From: Promethearchaeota archaeon
GTDB lineage: Archaea > Asgardarchaeota > Lokiarchaeia > Sigyniarchaeales > SOKP01
Assembly (NCBI GenBank): GCA_019058245.1
Contig: JAHPZJ010000030.1
Span: 1 to 64,000 of the forward strand
Direction: 5' to 3'
DNA: 64,000 nt
The notes under the pieces were generated by a model, which had not been told where the DNA came from, made no database searches, and saw only the letters and a program-made list of their open reading frames with translations. This document shows, one piece after another, positions 37,465 through 45,439 of the stretch. Positions within the stretch are counted from its first letter, which is position 1; each line of letters opens with the position of its first letter. A program made the position numbers and the translations under genes.

Positions 37465-37989
37465 CTAGTGTGAATACTTTTCAAAAAGAATTTCTGTCAT
37501 TACATTAAAAGCTTTCTCGACATTCTCTCCTGTTTTAGAAGATAATTCTACAAAAGAAGCAAGATTGTATTTTTTTGCGGCTAATATTCCATCATCTCGC
37601 GATACTGCACGGAAATCATGCAAATCTACTTTCGAACCAATTAACATTATAGGTATTTCTCCTGCATGTTCTCTTATTACTTGAGTCCAATCAGGTAAAT
37701 GATCTAATGATGTTTGATTAGTGATATCGTATAGGAAAAATGCCCCATTTGCACCTTTACTATATTGAGAAAGTAAAAAGCGAAATCGTTCTTCTCCACC
37801 AAAATCCCATATTTGTAATTTGACTTTCTTATCCTTGAAGGAGGTGGTCTTACTATAAAAATCTACTCCAATTGTTAATTTGAGGTCTTCCATAAAATAT
37901 CCAGAGATATATCTCATAGTAAGGGATGTCTTTCCTACAGATGCATCACCAAGCATCATAATTTTAAATGTATAATCGTAATTCGTCAT
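37465..37989 (-). CDS. Rab-like small GTPase
   Basis: A 174-residue GTPase. P-loop GDASVGKT (14-21), switch I Thr39 in LTIGVDF, switch II WDFGGEER (61-68), G4 SKVD (119-122, Ser in place of Asn), G5 SSKTG. The LTIGVDFYSK and WDFGGEERFR stretches are close to Rab; the GG for AG in switch II is shared with the other GTPase here. There is no C-terminal cysteine for prenylation. Probably a cytosolic switch in membrane or signalling functions. It lies 126 bp upstream of the selenoprotein gene on the same strand. Confidence 0.94.
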   Translation of the reverse strand: MTNYDYTFKIMMLGDASVGKTSLTMRYISGYFMEDLKLTIGVDFYSKTTSFKDKKVKLQIWDFGGEERFRFLLSQYSKGANGAFFLYDITNQTSLDHLPDWTQVIREHAGEIPIMLIGSKVDLHDFRAVSRDDGILAAKKYNLASFVELSSKTGENVEKAFNVMTEILFEKYSH

Positions 37990-38121
37990 TATATTCTTTT
38001 CAAGTTTAAAATTTATAATAATAATATAGGATAATCCTAATTTAATTTTATAATATTATTATCTCCAATATTAATTATTTTTTGTATATTTAAAATTAAT
38101 ATTTTCATTATAAAGTAAAAG

Positions 38122-38763
38122 TTAAATTAGTAAAATAAGGATATTAAAGCAAGAATGGGCAATTGAACAAGGAATTATAGAATATTCGAAATACACAAAT
38201 ATAAGAGAAAGTAACACTCCAAATACTAAATAGTATCCAGAATATGTAATAATTGTTGTTATAGGCACTAGAATTGGTGGAACATGATAAAGTGTAAAAA
38301 TTAGAGATGATAGAAAAATACTGAAAATTAAATTTAATTTAGTTTCGAATTTTTTAATAAGAAATCCTCTGAAAAAAGCTTCTTCACACGGTCCAATAAT
38401 AAGTATATTTAAAATTATGATGATTACCATTTGAATAATATTAGGATGAATTGGTTCTGTGCTAATAGCTCCTTTTTGACCAAGTTCGACAAAACCAGAA
38501 CCAAACAGATTTGTAATAATAATATCCTTGAAAAATATAATGATATAACTACCAAAAAAGAAAAATAATATTCCAAGACCCAATCCGGTGATTATTTTTA
38601 TTAATAAATTTTCATTCTCACGAAAACCCATATCCTTTATAATTTCTTGAAATGATCTCTTTTCCAATTTACTGAATATTAAAGCGGGAATGATTACAAA
38701 CATTAATTCCAAAAATGTTAACCCGATTAAAATCCAAGGATTTTCTCCTAATTGTATAACCAT
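38122..38763 (-). CDS. CPBP-family intramembrane metalloprotease
   Basis: A 213-residue protein with about six to seven membrane helices. All active-site motifs are present: EEAFFRG (motif 1), FTLYH (motif 2) and the late HSCFN (motif 3) within helices. The family includes Rce1, which trims prenylated CAAX proteins, and bacterial Abi proteins; the substrate here is unknown. It lies 132 bp upstream of a GTPase gene in the same direction, but that GTPase has no CAAX tail. Confidence 0.85.
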   Translation of the reverse strand: MVIQLGENPWILIGLTFLELMFVIIPALIFSKLEKRSFQEIIKDMGFRENENLLIKIITGLGLGILFFFFGSYIIIFFKDIIITNLFGSGFVELGQKGAISTEPIHPNIIQMVIIIILNILIIGPCEEAFFRGFLIKKFETKLNLIFSIFLSSLIFTLYHVPPILVPITTIITYSGYYLVFGVLLSLIFVYFEYSIIPCSIAHSCFNILILLI

Positions 38764-38857
38764 TTTTCCTATATTGTTATTGTTAACTAATCCTAATAAA
38801 TCAAAAAATTAAATATCTCATAATTATTAATATTAATTTTATTATTTCTACTTTTAA

Positions 38858-40138
38858 ATGACAATTAGGGATAAATTAATTGGATCAGAAAAGCGTTCTT
38901 TTAAGAATGTTAATCAGGACAAGAATAGTATTGATGAACTTGGTCTTACAAAAGAACAACTTCTTTTAAATGATCTTAAAACTATTGCAAAAGAATATTT
39001 AGAGATTGAAAAATTGAAAAACTCTTTTGTAGATGTCATTTTGAAAAATTTAGATAATTTAGATTTTAATGAATTCATTGATTTTCCTAAGTTTTATATT
39101 AAAGAAGCAACTTTGAAAAAAAAAGTATCCTCCGCTAACATTCAGGGATTAAATGTTGTTAGTGTAGATGGAAGTTCTGTTACGAAGAAATTTATGAATG
39201 TAGATTTTTCATTTTTAAAAGCTATTGCAGTGAAATATTATTTTCAGAAAAATCATAATGCAAACATTGTTTATTATCCAGACCTTAGCGGATTTAATAA
39301 TTATTATGTACAAGGAAATTTCTTTAATCGAGATGATACTGCTATCGAAACAAAAATATCTATTGATATGACTTTCATGGAAATCAATCTATTAAATAGA
39401 TTAATAAAAAAGACTTCTGGAATTGACATGATAATAATTGATGGTTCGATTGTTATTATGCCTATAAATTTATTATTTTCTAAAGATCTTGAAATATCAA
39501 AAAAATATGATATATTATTGAAAGAGTATCATAAATTATATCTGAATTGTAAAGAAAAAGGTATTTTATTAATAGGTTCAATTAAAGATACGAGAACATC
39601 TGCTCTTTCTCACATTTTAAGAGACACAATTCAATTATTAAAACCTAATTATTCAAAATTAACGGATTTTATCACAATAAATTATCGAAATATAATTGAA
39701 TATTTTTCAGATGTAGATCTGTTCAATCGAGTTTTAAAAAAGGCTGAAAGAACGTGTATCTTTAATTGCAAGAGAGAAATTGATAAAATTAGAGATACTG
39801 GAATAAAAAAAGAAATTCCATACTACTTTCCTTTATCTTTTTATGCATTTTATCTAAAAACAACTCATTATGATATGCCATGTAGAATTGAATTCTTTAT
39901 GGAAGAAAAACATCAATATTTTAAAGCTTCAGAAACTGCAGACTTAATTTCCTCTATCCTTTTACCAATTTCAAGTTTAAATGAACATTATGGATTACCA
40001 ATCCCTCAAATTGAAGCCCATAAAAGAGCCGTCTTTAAACCAAAAGAAATTGATTTGTTATTCAATAACTTAAATAGAACTTTGAACATGCATGGCATTA
40101 AGTTATTAGAAAAAAGAAGAAACAGAAGACCTTTCTAA
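38858..40138 (+). CDS. nurA: NurA-like 5'-3' nuclease
   Basis: A 426-residue protein with NurA landmarks: SVDGSS (Asp104) as the first metal ligand, IIIDGS near residue 195, IGSIKDTRTSALSH near 242 and the C-terminal GLPIPQIEAHKRAVFKPKEI. NurA works with the HerA helicase and Mre11-Rad50 to resect DNA ends; none of those genes is nearby. The first 90 residues are helical. Its stop codon overlaps the convergent stop of the hemK-like gene (ctaa at 40135-40138). Confidence 0.82.
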   Translation: MTIRDKLIGSEKRSFKNVNQDKNSIDELGLTKEQLLLNDLKTIAKEYLEIEKLKNSFVDVILKNLDNLDFNEFIDFPKFYIKEATLKKKVSSANIQGLNVVSVDGSSVTKKFMNVDFSFLKAIAVKYYFQKNHNANIVYYPDLSGFNNYYVQGNFFNRDDTAIETKISIDMTFMEINLLNRLIKKTSGIDMIIIDGSIVIMPINLLFSKDLEISKKYDILLKEYHKLYLNCKEKGILLIGSIKDTRTSALSHILRDTIQLLKPNYSKLTDFITINYRNIIEYFSDVDLFNRVLKKAERTCIFNCKREIDKIRDTGIKKEIPYYFPLSFYAFYLKTTHYDMPCRIEFFMEEKHQYFKASETADLISSILLPISSLNEHYGLPIPQIEAHKRAVFKPKEIDLLFNNLNRTLNMHGIKLLEKRRNRRPF

Positions 40139-40821
40139 CCAAAATTAATATTTAATCTATTTAAAATAAGATCCTCAAAAAATATATGCTCTTTTTTAAC
40201 GATTCTATTTTTGTATCCTAAGTTAACAATTTTTTTATTTAATTTTGATAAGTTTGTTCTACTAGAACTAATGTAATATATGTAATGTTCTTCTTTCAAA
40301 TCTAAAAAAAATTTAGCGTTGGAAAGAAAATCAATTAAAAGTTCATAACCTTTTGGTCCGCCATCCCAACTATAATCGATATATTGTTTATTTTGATTTT
40401 CTTTAATAAGAGAAGAGGAGGGTAAATATGGAGGATTAAAGATGATAATATTGAATGAATTTTCCAACTTTTTTGGAAAGGATTTAAATAAATCTGAATG
40501 TATTAAATTAATCTGCTTATAGATTTTATTTCTTTTCGCGTTTAACTTAGCACATTTTAGAGAATTTTCTAAAATGTCAGATCCATATATCAATGGGTTA
40601 AAATTTGGAATCTGCATCGCAATTAATCTTAAAAAGATAGAAATTATCCCAGTCCCAGTGCCAACATCAAGTATTTTTTTAATTTTACTCAATTTGATAC
40701 CATCAAAATTATCATAATTAATTTTGTGTTTAAAATAGTCTATTATTAAATAACTATCATCAGAAGGAGAGTAAACATCTTCAAAATCACAATAAATTAT
40801 TGGATCTGGTAAAGAAGGTAT
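40135..40821 (-). CDS. HemK/PrmC-like class I methyltransferase, AUA start
   Basis: SAM-binding motif ILDVGTGTGIIS and catalytic NPPY (IIIFNPPYLPSS) identify a HemK-family methyltransferase, which methylates Gln of release factors. The only ATG, GTG or TTG near the start is TTG 40692, which would begin just before motif I and drop the conserved N-terminal motif DVYSPSDDSYLIID. The frame is open back to a TAG at 40831-40833, and an AUA at 40821, eight bases after TTAGG, gives MPSLPDPIIYCDFEDVYSPS and 228 residues, close to the family length. Last gene of the rpl21e-rpoF-DUF655-ksgA cluster, 26 bp after ksgA. Start inferred; function sure. Confidence 0.75.
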   Translation of the reverse strand: MPSLPDPIIYCDFEDVYSPSDDSYLIIDYFKHKINYDNFDGIKLSKIKKILDVGTGTGIISIFLRLIAMQIPNFNPLIYGSDILENSLKCAKLNAKRNKIYKQINLIHSDLFKSFPKKLENSFNIIIFNPPYLPSSSLIKENQNKQYIDYSWDGGPKGYELLIDFLSNAKFFLDLKEEHYIYYISSSRTNLSKLNKKIVNLGYKNRIVKKEHIFFEDLILNRLNINFG

Positions 40822-40847
40822 ATATATCGCCTAATATTATTTAAATT

Positions 40848-41693
40848 TTAAGAATAAAATACTTTGCTAATTTCAATAAGTTCATTTGGTGTAAAATTAA
40901 GTAATTTTTTATTTTCATAATTATTTTTCTGTAGAATCATAAGGATTTCTTCTTTTGTGTATTTTCTTTTAGTTAAAGCTTTAAAATAAATATCCAAAGC
41001 ATTTGAAATATTTTTATTTTTATAAGGCATTATTCCCGCTATAAATCTTAAAAAATAAGCTATTGAGTCTTTTTCCATTAAAAATGAATTAATTTCGGTC
41101 TTAGGTACTAATTTAATAAGTGATAATGATATTTTTGGAATGGGATAAAAGCTCATTCTCGAAATAGTAGATCTAGAAACAGGATTTACAAAAGCATTAG
41201 TATTAACACTAATTCTTGAATAATTTTTAGAATTTTCTGAGAAGAAGATTCTGTCAGCTATGTTTTTTTCAATCATTAAAACACCGATTGGTGGCTTATT
41301 TTTGAAAAATATTTTCTCTAAAATTGGACCTGTTATTGAATATGGAATATTTGATACTACCTTTGTATGAAAAGGAAGTTCTAATTCAAGCACATTTCCA
41401 TAAATAATCTCAATATTATCAAAATTTCTAAATTTTTCATCTAAATAAGAAAACAGACGATAATCAATTTCAATTGCATAAATCTTTTTAACATATTTTA
41501 CCAACTCTTCCGTTAAGGCGCCTAGACCAGGTCCAATTTCTAAAATGACATCATTTTTAGAGATTTCTGAAAATGATATAATTTTATTTACTATATTTTT
41601 ATCTATTAAGAAATTTTGTCCTAATTTTTTATTTGGATTTATTTTTAGTTGCTTTAAAATGAGTTGTACTTCTCTTTTATCCATAAAATTCAT
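40848..41693 (-). CDS. ksgA: 16S rRNA dimethyladenosine transferase KsgA/Dim1
   Basis: A 281-residue rRNA methyltransferase that dimethylates two adenines in helix 45 of 16S rRNA. Seen: KKLGQNFLIDKNIV, SAM motif ILEIGPGLGALTEEL and the catalytic NIPYSITGPIL. The length is usual. Its ATG overlaps the TGA of the DUF655 gene by four bases (ATGA), so the two are translationally coupled. Confidence 0.95.
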   Translation of the reverse strand: MNFMDKREVQLILKQLKINPNKKLGQNFLIDKNIVNKIISFSEISKNDVILEIGPGLGALTEELVKYVKKIYAIEIDYRLFSYLDEKFRNFDNIEIIYGNVLELELPFHTKVVSNIPYSITGPILEKIFFKNKPPIGVLMIEKNIADRIFFSENSKNYSRISVNTNAFVNPVSRSTISRMSFYPIPKISLSLIKLVPKTEINSFLMEKDSIAYFLRFIAGIMPYKNKNISNALDIYFKALTKRKYTKEEILMILQKNNYENKKLLNFTPNELIEISKVFYS

Positions 41694-42334
41694 TCATATT
41701 TTTGAGTCTTACTAAAAAGGTAATATTTTACGTCTCGTTGAAGTTCTTTAATAATTCTTTGTGCTATTAATCTTGCGGGATGAGATATACTAGTTCTATC
41801 CGCAATATCTTGAAATGTTCCGAATTTTTGTCTTTCTCTTGCTTCAAGAATTTCCCACATGTGTTTTTGCCCAACTCCAGGCAATAATTTTAAAGCATGC
41901 ATTCTTGGAGTTATTGAGGTAGAGTTATTAAAGAAATTGATAAACGTTTCCTCATACTTTAATACTTCATTTTCGAGAATTGGTTGTAATAATGCTTTTG
42001 ATGTACTTGTTAAATCATTGTAATCAATTTTTTTTAATACTTCTTTTAATTTTTCTTCATTAACGAATTCTTCATATGTTTTTTGTTCTTGTACTTCAAT
42101 AATAGAATTTTTATTTAATTTAACTTCGTAAAGTACAAAATCCGGAAAAGTAAGAACTTGAGCAATTGGAGTTTTAGCCCAGCTAGGCTTATCTTCTTCG
42201 GGATGTCCATGTATTAATGAATCTAAGACAACAACTTCCCGAAACTTCTTTATAAATTGCTTTTTCTTCTTTGGACCACCACGATAATCTTTTTTGCGTG
42301 GAGGATGTCGATATCTCTCTCTTCTTTCCATCAT
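41690..42334 (-). CDS. DUF655 helix-hairpin-helix RNA/DNA-binding protein
   Basis: A 214-residue archaeal protein with a basic N-terminus (RRERYRHPPRKKDY), a beta domain (VVLDSLIHGHPEED, FVLYEVKLN) and a helix-hairpin-helix, LLPGVGQKHMWEILEARER. This is the conserved protein found between rpoF and ksgA in most archaea; a role in RNA metabolism or ribosome biogenesis is assumed from that context. Ends in TGA, overlapping the start of ksgA. Confidence 0.88.
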   Translation of the reverse strand: MMERRERYRHPPRKKDYRGGPKKKKQFIKKFREVVVLDSLIHGHPEEDKPSWAKTPIAQVLTFPDFVLYEVKLNKNSIIEVQEQKTYEEFVNEEKLKEVLKKIDYNDLTSTSKALLQPILENEVLKYEETFINFFNNSTSITPRMHALKLLPGVGQKHMWEILEARERQKFGTFQDIADRTSISHPARLIAQRIIKELQRDVKYYLFSKTQKYE

Positions 42335-42501
42335 TACTAGTTAACTGTTTTTTAACTTTTCCGATTACCATTTCAGAATTTTAATTGTAATAACCTACTA
42401 TAATAGTTGGGATTGTTCATTAGAATTATAGAGATTGAGACTTATAAATTCTTCTAATTTTATAGAAAATAATTGAATTTTTGCTACAAAAAAGATTTAA
42501 T

Positions 42502-42867
42502 TCAAGATGTTTTTATTTCTTCTATTTGGTATAGTATTTCTTGTAATTGCTGATCATTAAAAGTCTTTCCTACGAATGATTTTTCTAAAATCATCCGAAG
42601 TTCTGGGATTGTTTTTGGATTAATATTAATAATATTGATAGCATAAATTTCCTCAATCTCATATTTATCGATTAGCATTTTTTGTACTTTCTTAGCAGTT
42701 TTTGCATCGTATTTTGCAAATTTATTTACATAGTTATAGGTAATTTCTTGAAAATGGGACATTCCTTCATCAGCATCAATTTTTGATATTTGATCTTTTA
42801 TATTTTCCATTATTTCTTTAACTTCAGGTATAGAGACTATTTTTTCCTCTCTTTTTCTTCCAGACAT
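42502..42867 (-). CDS. rpoF: DNA-directed RNA polymerase subunit F (Rpb4)
   Basis: A 121-residue Rpb4-type stalk subunit that pairs with RpoE (Rpb7). Seen: VSIPEVKEIMENIKDQ at the start, a helical middle (TYNYVNKFAKYDAKTAKKVQK), and the HRDC-like end AINIININPKTIPELRMILE. Its place directly after rpl21e (19 bp) and before DUF655 is the archaeal norm and confirms the call. Confidence 0.92.
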   Translation of the reverse strand: MSGRKREEKIVSIPEVKEIMENIKDQISKIDADEGMSHFQEITYNYVNKFAKYDAKTAKKVQKMLIDKYEIEEIYAINIININPKTIPELRMILEKSFVGKTFNDQQLQEILYQIEEIKTS

Positions 42868-42886
42868 CTTATATCTTAGTAAAATT

Positions 42887-43198
42887 TTAATTTTCTATTT
42901 TTGATATTGAATTTAATCTTAAATGTTCTCTGCCAATTATTAAAATCTTTTTAGAGTTCCCCAGTTTTATATCGACCAAATAGCATCGGCCTCTTTGACC
43001 AATAATAGTTCCTGTACGACCATGATACCTAGAGTGAGGCATTCCTCGCTTATGCTGGGAAGAATCTGTAATAATATCTACTTTATCATCAATTTTATAA
43101 TCTATTAGATACTTTTCAACAGAACTTAAACCTTTATCTCGGACATTTCTTCTATGTTTATGCCTTGTTTTTGTGCGATATCCTCTATGCTTAACTAT
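42887..43198 (-). CDS. rpl21e: 50S ribosomal protein L21e (eL21), AUA start
   Basis: A 103-residue eL21. The frame gives VKHRGYRTKTRHKHRRNVRD, then HKRGMPHSRYHGRTGTI, GQRGRCYLVDIKLGNSKK and IIGREHLRLN, matching the whole archaeal protein. There is no ATG, GTG or TTG in frame between the upstream stop and this sequence. The codon before VKHRGY is ATA (43196-43198), exactly where eL21 has its initiator Met, and AAGGTG seven bases upstream is a good Shine-Dalgarno. I therefore infer AUA initiation. The gene heads rpl21e-rpoF and is missed by start-codon-based gene callers. Confidence 0.88.
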   Translation of the reverse strand: MVKHRGYRTKTRHKHRRNVRDKGLSSVEKYLIDYKIDDKVDIITDSSQHKRGMPHSRYHGRTGTIIGQRGRCYLVDIKLGNSKKILIIGREHLRLNSISKIEN

Positions 43199-43314
43199 TT
43201 CGAAACACCTTAAGAATGGTAATTGCGAAAATTAATCAATTGATTTAGTAGAATTATGTATTATAATTTATTTATTTTTTGATTTAAAATGAATTTTATG
43301 GGAAAAAATATACA

Positions 43315-44673
43315 TTACATTGATACTTCTAATACATCCAATTCCTTACATAATAAGTTAGTTTTAAAAATTTCTGAAAAAGAAGGAGAAGTACGTCCCT
43401 CGTCACCACTTATCAATTCTTTTATGTAAGTTCCTCCTTGAGATATTATTTTAAATTCAAATAAATTCGATTTTATAAACTTTCCTTCGATTTTATAAAT
43501 GATTTTTTCACGTATTTTATCAGCTCGCCGATGAGAAACCCTATTTGGTGTTCTTTGTTTAACTTCTTGATTATTAAATACTTTATTCAATTCTAGTAAT
43601 TTTTGATTAAATTGATTTTTACTAAACTTAGCTTCAGTCATAACGGTTGCTTTATAAAATTTTTTGGTGTTCTTTGCATTAGTCTTAAGTTTAATAACTT
43701 CATTCTTACTACTATATCTTAAATCTCTGATTTGAATCTTTTTTCTATTTTTTTTATTAACTTTTTTCTCAAGTTTGATTAAATCTAAATTTCTTTTTTT
43801 AGGATTTCTTAATTCAATGATAAAAGGTCTGCCTAACCCTAACATTCTTACATCAATATCTTCTCTTCCAGCTCCATGAAATTTGGAATCTTTTGAATTT
43901 GCTTCGTTAATAAAGTAAGGACTAATTAAGTCCTCCACACTCGTTAAATATTGTTTTCCCGTAAAATTGCACATTTCACAACCTTTTCCACTGCATTTCT
44001 TACAAAACCAATGTGTTTGTGGAATACCTCTAATTAATTTTTTATATCGTCCATATATGAAAAGAGATTTAAAGATAATTTCAAAATTAAAGGAATCATA
44101 ATCAATAGAATAGATAATCAAAATCTCAGGATTGTTGAATTCAGGAACTTTATCAATTGTTTTCATTAATTCTTTTCCTACAATTCGATTAAAGTGGCTT
44201 TTAAAGGATTCTGCTTCTAAAAGATTCAATTCTGCTTTAAATTTATCCTCACGGTTGATTATTCTTGATTTTGGACTTGTGCCAATTAAAAAGTTACTGA
44301 ATTCAATTTCCTTAAGTGCTTGTTTAGTTTCACTCACATATTTTTGTATATTATTAAAAATATTATTGCATAAATAACAAACTTGGTTTGAGTTATTTAG
44401 TGAATAATTTAATCCTTCTTTAGTTAAAACCTTCTGAGCTGGGTTATAATTAGCATTTACTGCAAGCAATTTCAAATTATTAATTGATACTTTCTGTAAA
44501 GTTTCATTTCCTCCAAGATAATTTTTATGATTTTCCATTGTTATTGCTAGTAATAATGAATTTCCTCTCTCGTAGTTAGTTGTACTTGTTCCTAGTAGAG
44601 AAAACATTCTGCCCAAGCAGTGAATACAAATATAATATTTCTGATAAATTTCTAGAACCTTATCGAAAATCAT
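43315..44673 (-). CDS. pus10: tRNA pseudouridine synthase Pus10
   Basis: A 452-residue enzyme making pseudouridine 54/55 in archaeal tRNA. The N-terminal THUMP-like/zinc part has CIHCLGRMF and CYLCNNIF; a second Cys cluster, CKKCSGKGCEMCNFTG, lies near residue 230. The catalytic Asp is in GAGREDIDVRMLGLGRPFII. The C-terminal TGG.YIKEL pattern (SQGGTYIKELISGDEGRTSPS) is conserved. It precedes rpl21e, as in many archaea. Confidence 0.93.
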   Translation of the reverse strand: MIFDKVLEIYQKYYICIHCLGRMFSLLGTSTTNYERGNSLLLAITMENHKNYLGGNETLQKVSINNLKLLAVNANYNPAQKVLTKEGLNYSLNNSNQVCYLCNNIFNNIQKYVSETKQALKEIEFSNFLIGTSPKSRIINREDKFKAELNLLEAESFKSHFNRIVGKELMKTIDKVPEFNNPEILIIYSIDYDSFNFEIIFKSLFIYGRYKKLIRGIPQTHWFCKKCSGKGCEMCNFTGKQYLTSVEDLISPYFINEANSKDSKFHGAGREDIDVRMLGLGRPFIIELRNPKKRNLDLIKLEKKVNKKNRKKIQIRDLRYSSKNEVIKLKTNAKNTKKFYKATVMTEAKFSKNQFNQKLLELNKVFNNQEVKQRTPNRVSHRRADKIREKIIYKIEGKFIKSNLFEFKIISQGGTYIKELISGDEGRTSPSFSEIFKTNLLCKELDVLEVSM

Positions 44674-44794
44674 TCTTGTATAAATTAAGTAGTTAATTAT
44701 TTATTGATTTTATCAATGGAGAAAGTGCTTTTAAAAAAATTTTAAAAATAAAAATTTATTTTTCTATATAATTTCAATTAATATTACAGTTAAG

Positions 44795-44815
44795 AAAGAT
44801 CCCAAGAGGATCTTT
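44795..44815 (+). promoter_or_regulatory. Perfect inverted repeat before the cold-shock gene
   Basis: AAAGATCC-CAAGA-GGATCTTT, an 8-bp perfect inverted repeat with a five-base loop, 46 bases before the ATG. A TATA-like tctatataat lies about 30 bases upstream of it, so the repeat would overlap the start site or the first bases of the transcript. It could be an operator or a 5'UTR hairpin controlling the cold-shock mRNA. Confidence 0.5.
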
Positions 44816-44861
44816 GATATAGTCTATTATAAAATAAAAATCAACAACAAGAGAATTATCC

Positions 44862-45095
44862 ATGTCAGAAAAAAAAATAGGTTTCGTTAAGTGGTTCGAT
44901 GCAAAAAAAGGCTATGGTTTCATTAGTGTTAAGGATCAGGAAGATGTTTTTGTCCATTTTTCAAACGTTTCAATGGAAGGCTTTAAAAAGCTTGATATGG
45001 GCGATGAAGTTGAATTTGAACTAAAAGAATCAAAAGATGGAAAAGGTCCTGAAGCATTGAAAGTAAAAGTTGTTTCAAAGGACAGAAGATATTAA
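44862..45095 (+). CDS. Cold-shock domain protein
   Basis: A 77-residue single CSD with RNP1 KGYGFISV and RNP2 VFVHFSNV, the aromatic residues that bind single-stranded nucleic acid. The length and sequence are of the bacterial CspA type, uncommon in archaea and probably acquired by transfer. It acts as an RNA chaperone. No good Shine-Dalgarno is seen before the ATG. A T-rich tract after the stop (about 45116-45124) may terminate it. Confidence 0.95.
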   Translation: MSEKKIGFVKWFDAKKGYGFISVKDQEDVFVHFSNVSMEGFKKLDMGDEVEFELKESKDGKGPEALKVKVVSKDRRY

Positions 45096-45439
45096 TATTC
45101 TAAAAAAAAAAAATACTCTTTTTTCAACTACTCAATTTTATTGGTAATTATTATATTTTAAGTTGGTTGATATTTTGAAGAAATAAAAGAGTCACTTGAA
45201 AATAATCATGACTTCTGGAAATTTATTGTAATATTTTAATTTGAATATCTGATTTACTCATAGTATTTCACATATTTTATTTTCGAGTTATAAAATAAAT
45301 TTTTGAATAAAAATAGATTGGAAAATAGAATATTTAAAATTTGAATATATAATCATTAGAGATCTCATCTGAATTAAAAAAAAGATGAAATATGCCAAAA
45401 GAAAATATACAATAGTGTTAAAAAGAGTAAAAACAATAA
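45096..45439. other. Intergenic, no gene seen
   Basis: About 340 AT-rich bases between the cold-shock gene and the convergent roadblock gene. A weak hairpin, tcatct/agatga (about 45366-45389), and the palindrome gagatctc lie near 45360. No ORF is supported. Confidence 0.3.

Noticed and set aside
40135..40692. 185-residue start (TTG) for the hemK-like gene
   Set aside because: It would remove the conserved N-terminal PSDDSYL motif; the upstream frame is open and matches the family.
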